The notes: a model not told the origin generated them from the letters alone. A stretch of DNA of 64,000 bases from Microcoleus asticus IPMA8 (GCF_013179805.1 NZ_SRRZ01000014.1:19796-83795), one strand, 5' to 3'; positions 1 through 6,891 are shown, numbered from the stretch's first letter. Numbers and translations are program-made.

Positions 1-723
1 ATGCGGTTGTGGGAAACGCACCGAGTGCCGGTTTACAGCAACGGGATCGATCGCGAATTGTGCACGCCTACGGGAACTGCGATCGCCTGTACTCTCGCCT
101 CCAGTTTCGGTCCGCCACCGCCGATGCAAATTCAGGCGATCGGTTTGGGTGCAGGCTCTCGAATGCTGGCAATTCCTAATATTTTGCGCCTCTGGATTGG
201 GGAGAAGGAAGAAGGAAGAAGGAAGAAGGAAGAGGGAATAGGGGAGAAGGAAGTATTTAACCAATTCCCAATGGCCAATTCCATAGAAACTATTACGGTA
301 CTGGAAACGCAAATTGATGATTTGAGTCCGCAGGCAATCGGCTATGTTTTTGATGCTTTGTTTGCCGCCGGAGCTCTGGATGTTTTTACGGCCCCAATAG
401 TGATGAAAAAGTCGCGGCTGGGGGTTTTGTTAACTACGATTTGTCATCCAGAATTTCAGGATGCTTGTGAAGCAGTTATCTTTCGCGAAACTACTACTTT
501 GGGAATTAGGCGATCGACTCAACAGAGAACTATTTTGCACCGGGAAATCCAGACTGTTCAAACAGAATACGGCGAAGTGCAAATAAAAGTTGCGAAGTCT
601 GGACAAACGATTGTTAACGTGCAGCCGGAATACGAAGATTGCGCGGAAATTGCCAGACTTAAAAATATTAGCTGGCGGGAAGTTCACCGCTTGGCGCTGC
701 AAAGTTGGTACGATCGCACTTAA
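1..723 (+). CDS. larC: LarC, nickel-pincer cofactor biosynthesis protein (3' part only)
   Basis: The frame is open from the first base, so the 5' part lies outside the window. LarC (formerly DUF111) is the nickel insertase that completes the pincer nucleotide cofactor of lactate racemase-type enzymes. Residues 1-62 match the end of the first LarC domain (TPTGTAI, then IGLGAG), and residues from about 92 match the second domain, starting VLETQIDDLSPQ and ending in the EVQIKVA and QPEYEDC regions. The two are joined by a low-complexity linker rich in E, K, G and R (about residues 67-86), encoded by in-frame GGAAGAA repeats. In lactobacilli LarC1 and LarC2 are joined by programmed frameshifting at about this boundary; here one frame covers both. 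Family call is confident. Confidence 0.88.
   Translation: MRLWETHRVPVYSNGIDRELCTPTGTAIACTLASSFGPPPPMQIQAIGLGAGSRMLAIPNILRLWIGEKEEGRRKKEEGIGEKEVFNQFPMANSIETITVLETQIDDLSPQAIGYVFDALFAAGALDVFTAPIVMKKSRLGVLLTTICHPEFQDACEAVIFRETTTLGIRRSTQQRTILHREIQTVQTEYGEVQIKVAKSGQTIVNVQPEYEDCAEIARLKNISWREVHRLALQSWYDRT
197..255 (+). repeat. GGAAGAA-type heptamer tandem repeat inside larC
   Basis: About five degenerate units of GGAAGAA/GGAGAAG lie in frame between the two LarC domains. The same repeat unit recurs at 24826-24960, 30634-30668 and, on the other strand, near 40105-40178. Confidence 0.8.
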
Positions 724-725
724 TC

Positions 726-834
726 AGGACTTACGCACTCCGACAAAGAAACCGGGTTTTTTACCGAATCTGCGGGCCACAACGCAGTATTTTCGTAAAA
801 AACCCGGTTTCTGACCACCCCTGCGTAAATCCTA
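726..834. repeat. Inverted-repeat element, copy 1 (CCGGGTTT family)
   Basis: The ends are inverted (AGGACTTACGCA at the left, TGCGTAAATCCT at the right), and inside them a second inverted pair reads GAAACCGGGTTTTT and AAAAACCCGGTTTC. The element has no coding capacity and resembles a MITE or REP-type repeat. Related copies lie at 11864-11970, 14947-15035 and 23505-23604. Confidence 0.75.
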
Positions 835-1113
835 AGAGCAATCAAAGCCTCTGATATCGGTTTTGAGATGACTGGATAAATTCAGCAGATTAACCGCAGC
901 ATAATGTGTCTGGTTTGCTGTTCGATCGCGCAACCAAGCTAAAATATTGCCGAGGTGCTGTTTGAGTTGAATTGCAGTTTCAAAATGGGTTAATAGACGT
1001 TCAATTAAAGGATACAAAATCAGTTGAATTTATGAGTCGCCGATCTAGTCTTGGGTTTGGGATTCAATTAAAACATGAGTTTTCAATAAGTTAAGTTTGT
1101 TTGCGATCATTTC
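832..1113 (-). pseudogene. Decayed C-terminal continuation of the NB-ARC gene
   Basis: Reading on past the stop at 1114 in the same frame gives protein-like sequence (EMIANKLNLLKTHVLIESQ) broken by TAG at 1045 and TAA at 1030, then YPLIERLLTHF and an open stretch to 832 ending in NLSSHLKTDIRGFDCS. Comparable motifs (NILxxLR, NLLxHLKTDLxGYDFS) are known from the segment joining NB-ARC to WD40 repeats in cyanobacterial proteins. The frame ends at the inverted-repeat element at 726-834, and no WD40 repeats follow. This is best explained as the remnant of a longer gene that lost its C-terminal repeats. Confidence 0.7.
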
Positions 1114-2430
1114 TTACTCAGCAGTTAGGAGCAAGCGTTCTCTGACATACTCGACGATCGCAGGCTGTAGCGTTAAACTTGTCGATGCGGTATCATTGAG
1201 CGATCGCCGATCTTCAATGAGCGATCGTTCAGCCAGCCCCTCCAATGCTTCCATCAGTTGCCGTCCCGAAACTTTGGGCAAAATTTCCGCTTTTAACTTC
1301 GCAGGCGTCGCTCCTTCTTGATTAATGGCGATCCAGTACATAATTTTTTGTTGCAGGGGTGACAAGCGATCGAACTGGCGATCGAGCAAATCCCACAAGT
1401 CGCTAAAAACAGTATTTCCGTGCACTAAAAATGCGTGAATGTCACCGCCAAAAAGTGTTTTAATAGTCGTTGCAGCAAGTTTGAGGGCGAGGGGATTACC
1501 GCCAAAGTAGTTGACAATATCTTGACACTGCAATAGCGTTGCCTTTAATCCTTTGGCCGCGAGGATTTGCTGGCATACTGGCGGTGAAACTCCGAAGAGT
1601 TTGAGCGATCGCACGGGTAAATTTTCGCCCGATCGCACAGCAAACCCCCCCGGTTTTTCTCGTCCGGTTAAAATCAGACAACTTTGGTGAGGTTCGTCCG
1701 CAACGCGCGCCAATAACTGTCGGTAATCTTCATACCCTTGTTGATATTGTCCGCTGCGATTTCCCCCTTGCAAAATCGACTCCAGATTGTCAAAAACTAA
1801 CAAACAGCGTTTTTGCCGCAACTGTTCCATGAGAGCAGGAATAGAGTTATTTCTTGTCGCTTCTGAACCAGTTAAAATCGGTAAAATATTGCTGAGGATA
1901 ACATCTAATTGCGGTGCTTGCTGCAAACTCCGCCAGATTGCGAATTCAAACTGAGATTGAAGTTGCTGAGCGAGTTTGACAGACAGAGAAGTTTTGCCGA
2001 TACCGCCAAGTCCAAAAATACCGATCAGACGAGTAGAATTTCCCCTAATCCAAGTTTCTAATGTTTCCAGTTCCTGTTGCCGGTTGTAAAATTGAGAAAC
2101 ATCGATCGCTTCTCCCCAATCTTGGATGCAGTTATCTGCTTCGCTAGCGTGCAAGATGCCCGCACTGCAATGCTGGTAGCGGCGCAAGACTGCTTGCAGA
2201 TTTTGCTTTGAGATTTTTTCGCCGATGATTTGAGAGAGATTGCGCCACAAATGCGAACCGACTTTTTTGATATAGTCATGTTCGTAAAGTAAGCGATCGG
2301 CTATCTCTTGATAAGAGTGTCCCTCCCAGGTTTCCAGAAAGACGAGGGATTGAATGTCATTGAGTTTTTGCTTTTTGTTTGCGGATTGTAACAGACTATC
2401 AACTAGGGCGATCGCCTCTTGTCCTTTCAT
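1114..2430 (-). CDS. NB-ARC (STAND) ATPase, truncated
   Basis: The product has 438 residues. Residues 1-75 form a helical N-terminal domain with an HTH-like motif (SYQEIADRL), as in the N-terminal domain of cyanobacterial NB-ARC/WD40 proteins. The NTPase follows: Walker A GLGGIGKTS at about 140-148, Walker B LLVFDN at about 210-215, and a GGNPLAL motif near residue 310 in the GxP position of NB-ARC proteins. STAND ATPases act as signal-triggered oligomerising switches, often in defence or regulated cell death; the role here is unknown. Full-length relatives carry a C-terminal sensor of WD40 or similar repeats, which is missing: the frame stops at 1114 and the downstream remnant holds further stops. 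It may be a pseudogene or a shortened functional ATPase. Confidence 0.8.
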   Translation of the reverse strand: MKGQEAIALVDSLLQSANKKQKLNDIQSLVFLETWEGHSYQEIADRLLYEHDYIKKVGSHLWRNLSQIIGEKISKQNLQAVLRRYQHCSAGILHASEADNCIQDWGEAIDVSQFYNRQQELETLETWIRGNSTRLIGIFGLGGIGKTSLSVKLAQQLQSQFEFAIWRSLQQAPQLDVILSNILPILTGSEATRNNSIPALMEQLRQKRCLLVFDNLESILQGGNRSGQYQQGYEDYRQLLARVADEPHQSCLILTGREKPGGFAVRSGENLPVRSLKLFGVSPPVCQQILAAKGLKATLLQCQDIVNYFGGNPLALKLAATTIKTLFGGDIHAFLVHGNTVFSDLWDLLDRQFDRLSPLQQKIMYWIAINQEGATPAKLKAEILPKVSGRQLMEALEGLAERSLIEDRRSLNDTASTSLTLQPAIVEYVRERLLLTAE

Positions 2431-2700
2431 AGCTTGCCAATTTGACCTATTCAGTAAATTTACTGATGTTTCATGAGTGCGAGTTGCTGTTCAGGAAAGA
2501 AAACAAATTGACTGAATTAACCGCAAGGTAATCCCTTTTATAGTTGGCGGTTTAAACCGATACTAAACAAGCTTTTGTTCGCCTTCCGAGAGTGAGAAAT
2601 AAGGGGGATATTTAACCCGGATTTGGGATGAGGTTAATTGCACAATCTCAGAGATAAAATCTCAAATCGACTGAGGAATTTACGTAAGTTTACAAAACGA

Positions 2701-2886
2701 TGTCACTTTTTCTCACCGGCAGGGCGATCGGGTTGGTTTATTCTTTGAGTTAATGCAGAGCAAAAGCTATTCAGGCTATTCAAAACTAAAGCTTGTCACT
2801 TTTTCTCACCGGCAGGGCGATCGGGGTGGTTTATTCTTTGAGTTAAGGCAGAGAACAAGTTGTTCGGACTGTTCAGAGTTAAACCG
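2701..2886. repeat. 93-bp tandem duplication
   Basis: Two head-to-tail copies begin at 2701 and 2794, sharing TGTCACTTTTTCTCACCGGC, a HIP1-like CGATCGG and TTTATTCTTTGAGTTAA; the 3' halves have diverged. The first 30 bases recur at 3550-3581. They lie upstream of the 139-residue gene at 2987. The rest of the gap from 2431 to 2986 shows no coding sequence that I recognise. Confidence 0.8.
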
Positions 2887-2986
2887 CAGATGTGCGGGAT
2901 AAGCCGACTAGGAAGAGTGTTGTACCGCATCTGCGACACAATTATAAGTTAGACCGACAACTTACAACAAAGGAGAAGTAGCTGTA

Positions 2987-3406
2987 ATGTCTGAAGGATT
3001 AAATCTTGGTCCCGACGGAATTGTTCCCAAGCAAGAGTGGATCTACCGTTTCAAAGTTCCTCCTTCTAAACGCGTTCTAATCCGATTTAGCTTTGCTGCA
3101 TGGTATGAGAATCAGATTTGGATCGGTTCAGTGGAGACTGGTAGTATTCTTGTCAAGAGAGGTAACTACTATGATGGAGCGGATTGGGTTTCAGAAAATA
3201 ATTCATCTAGTCAATATCTTGAGCTAGGCATCGTCGCATATCGCAAGGACTCACCCCCTGATGGAACTAAACCATTTCATCAAAATCCAATGAAGGTTCG
3301 TAGTATAAGCCCTGACCATCGTAGTATCGTAGTTGGTTTTCAAGACTCCCAGTTTGATACACCAATCTTTGGAAATGCAATTGCTGCTGTGAATATACTG
3401 GATTAG
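2987..3406 (+). CDS. Hypothetical protein, 139 residues
   Basis: The start is supported by AAAGGAGAAG about ten bases upstream of the ATG. I do not recognise the family. The sequence is rich in beta-forming and aromatic residues (KRVLIRFSFAAWYENQIWIG), has no signal peptide, no membrane segment and no cysteine, and looks like a small soluble beta-rich protein. It stands between two copies of a local repeat, just outside the left direct repeat (3462-3526) that brackets the protease/peptide cassette. It may be an accessory gene of that island, but nothing in its sequence shows this. Confidence 0.55.
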   Translation: MSEGLNLGPDGIVPKQEWIYRFKVPPSKRVLIRFSFAAWYENQIWIGSVETGSILVKRGNYYDGADWVSENNSSSQYLELGIVAYRKDSPPDGTKPFHQNPMKVRSISPDHRSIVVGFQDSQFDTPIFGNAIAAVNILD

Positions 3407-3461
3407 CCACACATTAGTAATGTGAGCAGTTGCAAAACAATACTGCTAGCTATTAGGATGA

Positions 3462-3526
3462 CGATCGCACCTCATCACCCATTCATCTCCTCACCAAATA
3501 ACGAGAAATGAAGGTTGCAAGTGTGT
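3462..3526. repeat. Left direct repeat bracketing the peptide cassette
   Basis: The sequence CGATCGCACCTCATCAC, then TTCATCTCCTCACCAAATAA and GAAATGAA, recurs in the same orientation at 6468-6535 with a few differences. The two copies enclose the small reading frame, protease, PatG-like, peptide and C2-like genes. Confidence 0.75.
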
Positions 3527-3549
3527 TCTTACAAAGCTTTACAAAAGCC

Positions 3550-3581
3550 TGTCACTTTTTCTCACCGGCAGGGCGATCGGG
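3550..3581. repeat. Third copy of the local repeat (first 30 bases only)
   Basis: It repeats the first part of the units at 2701 and 2794 (TGTCACTTTTTCTCACCGGC plus CGATCGGG). The surrounding stretch, 3527-3714, is AT-rich and contains no recognisable gene; it presumably holds the promoter of the cassette. Confidence 0.7.
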
Positions 3582-3714
3582 GGTGCGTTATTAATTAGGG
3601 ATTCAAGCAAAAACATCTGGTTACACAATCACCTAATGAATATGTTTTTCATACTTCATCATCTAAAATAATTAAAAACATTTTTTTATTAGCAAATAGC
3701 AAAGGAGAAGACAA

Positions 3715-3771
3715 ATGCCACAAGATCGCGCTCAAACTTTGCCAAATAGTACAGATGCACCATATGACTAA
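3715..3771 (+). CDS. 18-residue reading frame with strong ribosome binding site, or the frameshifted start of the protease
   Basis: AAAGGAGAAG stands five bases before this ATG, the best ribosome binding site near the protease. The product is MPQDRAQTLPNSTDAPYD, with its stop at 3769-3771. The protease frame (starts at 3755 or 3764) overlaps this stop in another frame and has no binding site of its own. Either the short frame is a leader that couples translation to the protease, or a one-base indel has separated the true N-terminus from the protease body. The sequence alone does not decide. Confidence 0.4.
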   Translation: MPQDRAQTLPNSTDAPYD

Positions 3772-4636
3772 ACATTTAGATTTAGTCAAACTTATCGCTT
3801 TGATGGAACTTACCAGTGGTAATGCAGAAATTATAGTCGGGTTAATAGATGGTCCAGTAGCTGTAGAACATCGTGAACTTGCAGGTGAAAATATCCGCTC
3901 TCTTCCTGGAATAAAGAGTGGAAACTGTACTCAAAAAAGCAGCATCGCCTGCAAGCATGGAACCTTTGTAGCAGGGATTTTGTTTGGAAAGAGGGATTCT
4001 TCAGCCCCTGCCATCTGTCCCAAATGTACTCTGTTGTTACGTCCGATTTTTGCAGAGATAGCATCCGGAACCGAACAGATACCAAGCGCAACTCCTCAAG
4101 AACTGGCAACAGCAATAGTCGAGATAGTTGATGCTGGTGTTCATGTATTGAATATGAGCCTTGCACTAGCGCAACCGTCATTTAACGGTCAGCATGAATT
4201 AAAACAGGCTTTAGATTATGCAACAAGGCGTGGCGTTATTATTGTTGCGGCAGCGGGGAATCAAGGAACGATTGGAACCTCTGCTATTACTCGACATCCG
4301 TGGGTGATTCCGGTTGTGGCATCTGATCTTCAAGGTAGACCTCTTGGTCTGTCCAACTTGGGAAGTTCTATCGGCAGGCGAGGTATCAGCGCTCCTGGTG
4401 ACGACATTACTAGCCTGACCGCTGACGGCGAACCACTGGCGCTAAGCGGAACGAGTGTGGCCGTCCCGTTTGTGACAGGCGCGATCGCCCTGTTGTGGTC
4501 GAAATTTCCAAATGCAACTGCCGCCGAAATAAAACTAGCTATCACCGAAGCTCATAGGCAGCAACACACGACAATTGTTCCACCTTTGTTAGATGCGTGG
4601 GCAATGTATCAAGTTATGAAAAAGTTTCATTCTTAA
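3764..4636 (+). CDS. Subtilisin-like S8 serine protease, PatA/PatG-protease type
   Basis: This is a compact subtilase of about 290 residues. The triad is visible: Asp in VGLIDGPV (about residue 29), His in CKHGTFVAGIL (about 65) and Ser in SGTSVAVPFV (about 232), with the oxyanion Asn in AAAGNQG. There is no signal peptide, so it should act in the cytoplasm, as do the PatA and PatG proteases that trim and macrocyclise cyanobactin precursors. A PatG-like gene follows 14 bp downstream, and a small Cys-rich peptide gene lies beyond that, so processing of the peptide is a reasonable inference. No YcaO, ATP-grasp or LanM-type modifying enzyme is present nearby. Start: 3755 (MHHMTK) or 3764 (MTKHLD); it may originally have begun at 3715. 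Confidence 0.85.
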   Translation: MTKHLDLVKLIALMELTSGNAEIIVGLIDGPVAVEHRELAGENIRSLPGIKSGNCTQKSSIACKHGTFVAGILFGKRDSSAPAICPKCTLLLRPIFAEIASGTEQIPSATPQELATAIVEIVDAGVHVLNMSLALAQPSFNGQHELKQALDYATRRGVIIVAAAGNQGTIGTSAITRHPWVIPVVASDLQGRPLGLSNLGSSIGRRGISAPGDDITSLTADGEPLALSGTSVAVPFVTGAIALLWSKFPNATAAEIKLAITEAHRQQHTTIVPPLLDAWAMYQVMKKFHS

Positions 4637-4650
4637 AACAGGAAAATTAA

Positions 4651-5565
4651 ATGACTCAAACTCAAGAACAGTCTACTACCCAGACTCGTGTACCAGCGAA
4701 CGCCAGTATCAGCGACCAGAGTGCCACAATCGTGGTCTTACCCCAGGGTGAAAATGGAGGCTGTAGCTGTGGAGGAAACAAACAAAATCCCGAGCCTCCT
4801 TCCTACGTTTATGCGCTAGGTAAAGTTGGATATCGTTTTTCCAAGCAGTCGATAGAAAAAGAATTTGCTCAAGCCACTGGACGAGTAGACACATCTGGAC
4901 TTACAGACCAACAAGCTTTTCACGCCGTTCTGTCAGCGCGACACAATCGTTACCTGGCGCGTCAACTGTGTTGGGTGCTAACTATAGAGGGTCTGGAAAC
5001 CTACCTTTTACACCCAAGCGATCCTGCGGATTTTGATTTGTTAATTGAAGCAATCCGTCCTACTCCTAGTCCTATGGATCTTGATGTTGTTGTTGGTGTC
5101 AGAGGTCTTATTGCTCCGCCGGAAGTGTGCAATGGGCTTATGGTTCCCATTGTTGTATTCGACCACATTTATTCCTTCGACCGCGATTCACTTATCCAAT
5201 CTATCCCGCGACCAGAGGCAATTTCCCCAGAACAATTTACGCCTGCTGCTGAAGAACTTTTCGCAAGGCTCATGCAAATGGCTGACAATGCAGGCACAAC
5301 TGATGAGCATCGCGCTTTAAATTATCTGGCAGTTCGTTATCCAGCCATTTATACAACAACTGCTGAAGCTTTTGGACGCAACCTTTCATTGACAGCAGTG
5401 GAAATTCGTCCTTCCCGGTTAAGTGGTGTCCGCAAAATTGTCGATGTCATCTTTGCTTTTACCAATCGCAGTACGGATGTTACCGAGAAATATTTTGTCC
5501 GCGTAGACGTGACAGAGGAGTTTCCTTTCCTGGTTACAAGGATGTCGCCCTACTACGACCGTTAA
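4651..5565 (+). CDS. PatG-like protein (non-protease part of a cyanobactin maturation protease)
   Basis: The product has 304 residues. An N-terminal stretch of about 50 residues is probably disordered and holds a small Cys cluster (GGCSCGG, residues 36-42). From YVYALGKVGYRF (about residue 52) onward the sequence resembles the regions that follow the protease in PatG-type proteins, including LCWVLTIEGLETYLL, and ends in a second beta-rich domain (VEIRPSRLSGVRKIVDVIF, VTEKYFVRVDVTEEFPF). In canonical cyanobactin loci these parts are fused to the S8 protease; here they follow it as a separate gene only 14 bp away, a split PatG arrangement. I know of no catalytic function for this portion; substrate recognition or complex formation with the protease is an inference. 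A decayed copy of its 3' end lies just downstream. Confidence 0.7.
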   Translation: MTQTQEQSTTQTRVPANASISDQSATIVVLPQGENGGCSCGGNKQNPEPPSYVYALGKVGYRFSKQSIEKEFAQATGRVDTSGLTDQQAFHAVLSARHNRYLARQLCWVLTIEGLETYLLHPSDPADFDLLIEAIRPTPSPMDLDVVVGVRGLIAPPEVCNGLMVPIVVFDHIYSFDRDSLIQSIPRPEAISPEQFTPAAEELFARLMQMADNAGTTDEHRALNYLAVRYPAIYTTTAEAFGRNLSLTAVEIRPSRLSGVRKIVDVIFAFTNRSTDVTEKYFVRVDVTEEFPFLVTRMSPYYDR

Positions 5566-5578
5566 ATTTCTAGACTTT

Positions 5579-5715
5579 AAAGGAGGTGATGAAGTATGAG
5601 CTAGCCCAAACCAACTGTGTTTTCTGCGTAGACGTGTCCGAAAAATTTACACCATCGGTTACCAATTGTCTCACTAAGACTGTTGAATTTGAAAACATCA
5701 AAGGAGCTACTTGAC
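5579..5715 (+). pseudogene. Scar: orphan ribosome binding site with ATG-AGC-TAG, plus a remnant of a PatG-like 3' end
   Basis: AAAGGAGGTGAT (5579-5590) is complementary to the 3' end of 16S rRNA over 12 bases. It stands five bases before an ATG, but the frame is ATG AGC TAG, a two-codon dead end; the intact peptide gene downstream starts ATG AGT TTA. From about 5613 another frame reads VFCVDVSEKFTPSVT, recalling YFVRVDVTEEFPFLVT at the end of the PatG-like gene, and runs to a stop at 5712-5714, just before the next ATG. This looks like a lost peptide-gene start joined to the tail of a lost PatG-like paralogue. Confidence 0.6.
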
Positions 5716-5961
5716 ATGAGTTTACCTGGATTTACAGCTGAAGCAGCAGTTTACAATACTAGCCAGAACTATCGTATGTCTGGCGCTGACGTTATTTCCA
5801 CCACAGAGGTGATACTACAAGGTTGTAACTGGAGGAAGAAAATTCGCTGCGCTGCAGCAGTGGCTGCTTGCGGTGCTACCTGTGCTAGTGGTGTCGGTAC
5901 CGCTGCGTGCATTGCATGTTTTGCTGGTGTTGGAGCAAGTAGTTGTGTTGACTGCTTGTAG
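5716..5961 (+). CDS. Cys-rich small peptide, putative RiPP precursor
   Basis: The product has 81 residues, with AAAGGAGC ten bases before the ATG. The N-terminal 35 residues look like a leader (MSLPGFTAEAAVYNTSQNYR); from memory, many small cyanobacterial proteins share an MxLPGFTAExxLY start. The rest is an Ala/Gly/Val-rich core with eight cysteines at 37, 45, 52, 56, 65, 68, 77 and 80, including CGATC, CIAC and the C-terminal CVDCL, and a basic patch RKKIR before it. The hydrophobic, small-residue core could be a bacteriocin-like membrane peptide with disulfides or another Cys modification. It follows the S8 protease and PatG-like genes, which suggests that it is their substrate. A 15-bp hairpin follows the stop. 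Function is unproven. Confidence 0.75.
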   Translation: MSLPGFTAEAAVYNTSQNYRMSGADVISTTEVILQGCNWRKKIRCAAAVAACGATCASGVGTAACIACFAGVGASSCVDCL

Positions 5962-5966
5962 AGTTT

Positions 5967-6003
5967 AATCTCAAGTTCTCCCTTTTCAGGAGAACTTGAG
6001 ATT
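5967..6003 (+). terminator. Perfect 15-bp hairpin after the peptide gene
   Basis: AATCTCAAGTTCTCC and its exact inverse GGAGAACTTGAGATT flank a 7-base loop. It starts five bases after the peptide stop codon. No T-run follows, so it is either a weak terminator or an mRNA-stabilising or attenuating stem that raises the peptide mRNA relative to the downstream C2-like gene. Confidence 0.65.
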
Positions 6004-6009
6004 CAGGAA

Positions 6010-6083
6010 ATAGCAGACATTTTCCAGTCTAAAAATGCTGGTATCAGAATAGATATCCAATTATACGATGAGGATTGTTTATG
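6010..6083 (+). pseudogene. Remnant of a second C2-like gene
   Basis: The frame just before the intact C2-like gene reads EIADIFQSKNAGIRIDIQLY, then DEDCL and a stop at 6081-6083. It aligns with the middle of the intact product (NEIVEFTNSAEIKLYDQD). It is therefore a fragment of a lost tandem paralogue that ends inside the ATG of the survivor. Confidence 0.55.
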
Positions 6084-6410
6084 ACAAAGCTAAAACTTAT
6101 ATCTCTTGAGTGCCATAAAACAGAGGATAGCTCTGGGGCTGATGAACCCTATTTGCGTGTCAATGGTCAAAATGTTTGGGGGCCTATCAGTCTTAATGAT
6201 GGACAGTCAGCAACTATAAACGAGATAGTTGAATTTACCAACTCGGCTGAGATAAAGCTTTACGATCAGGATGTTGGTAGCTGGTTTGATACAGATGATG
6301 ACTTAGGTACTTTGACCGCTAATCTTTCTCAAATTGGCAAAGGAGAACAAAGAGGCAAGTTTACTAAAGACGGAGCCGATTACACTTTGATTTGGGAAGT
6401 TTTAAACTGA
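6081..6410 (+). CDS. C2-like beta-sandwich protein, 109 residues
   Basis: The start is MTKLKLISLEC. The sequence has a small beta-sandwich pattern with conserved features KLxLISLECxxTED, GADEPYLRVNG, VWGP, LYDQD and a C-terminal TKDGADYTLIWEV. This resembles a family of short cyanobacterial C2-like proteins with acidic loops (TEDSSGADEP, DQDVGSWFDTDDD) that could bind calcium. It has no signal peptide. It is the last gene of the protease/peptide cassette, 119 bp after the peptide stop, and a fragment of a paralogue lies directly upstream. Its role in the cassette is unknown; immunity, peptide binding and a free-standing function are all possible. Confidence 0.6.
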   Translation: MTKLKLISLECHKTEDSSGADEPYLRVNGQNVWGPISLNDGQSATINEIVEFTNSAEIKLYDQDVGSWFDTDDDLGTLTANLSQIGKGEQRGKFTKDGADYTLIWEVLN

Positions 6411-6467
6411 TAATTCTTTAATTTGCGGATTCATATCTAGCTTGCACTCAACTGATTATTGACAGGG

Positions 6468-6535
6468 CGATCGCACCTCATCACTCCTTCATCTCCTCAC
6501 CAAATAACAGGAAATGAATTTGAAGAGTGCGATCG
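6468..6535. repeat. Right direct repeat bracketing the peptide cassette
   Basis: It matches 3462-3526 in the same orientation (CGATCGCACCTCATCAC, then CTTCATCTCCTCACCAAATA and GAAATGAA). The two are 3.0 kb apart. They could be the product of duplication or the ends used by recombination. Confidence 0.75.
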
Positions 6536-6614
6536 CTCTTTCCCCCTAGTTCAGCAATAAATAAGTTATGACTTCGTTAAATTTTAACCTTTTAGGTAGT
6601 CAATCAAAGGACAC

Positions 6615-6869
6615 ATTTTTTTAGCCTTGAAACTAAACCAAAATTGTCGGAACATGGAAAGGAATTTGCCAAATCTTTCCCTGGTAATAATGGAAAATAC
6701 TCGACAATACGAGCCATGAGTTTTATTGCGCTGATTGCAGCGATCGTGTTTGGTGCAATAACAATAACAATAACTAGCAATGATTCAGAGGGCAAATAAA
6801 TTACAACTGCTTTTTTAGTTGCTGCTTTTGCGCCAAAAGCTGTTCAAAGATTTGCAGAACGTGCGTAAG
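6615..6869 (+). pseudogene. Pseudogene of a small membrane protein
   Basis: One frame reads ETKPKLSEHGKEFAKSF, then YSTIRAMSFIALIAAIVFGA with a hydrophobic stretch, SNDSEGK, an in-frame TAA, then ITTAFLVAAFAPKAVQRFAE to a final stop at 6867-6869. Continuity on both sides of the internal stop, and two membrane-like segments, suggest a gene inactivated by a nonsense mutation. I see no upstream start with a ribosome binding site. The parent family is not recognised. Confidence 0.5.
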
Positions 6870-6891
6870 TAAAGTTGAGTTAGATGGAGGA

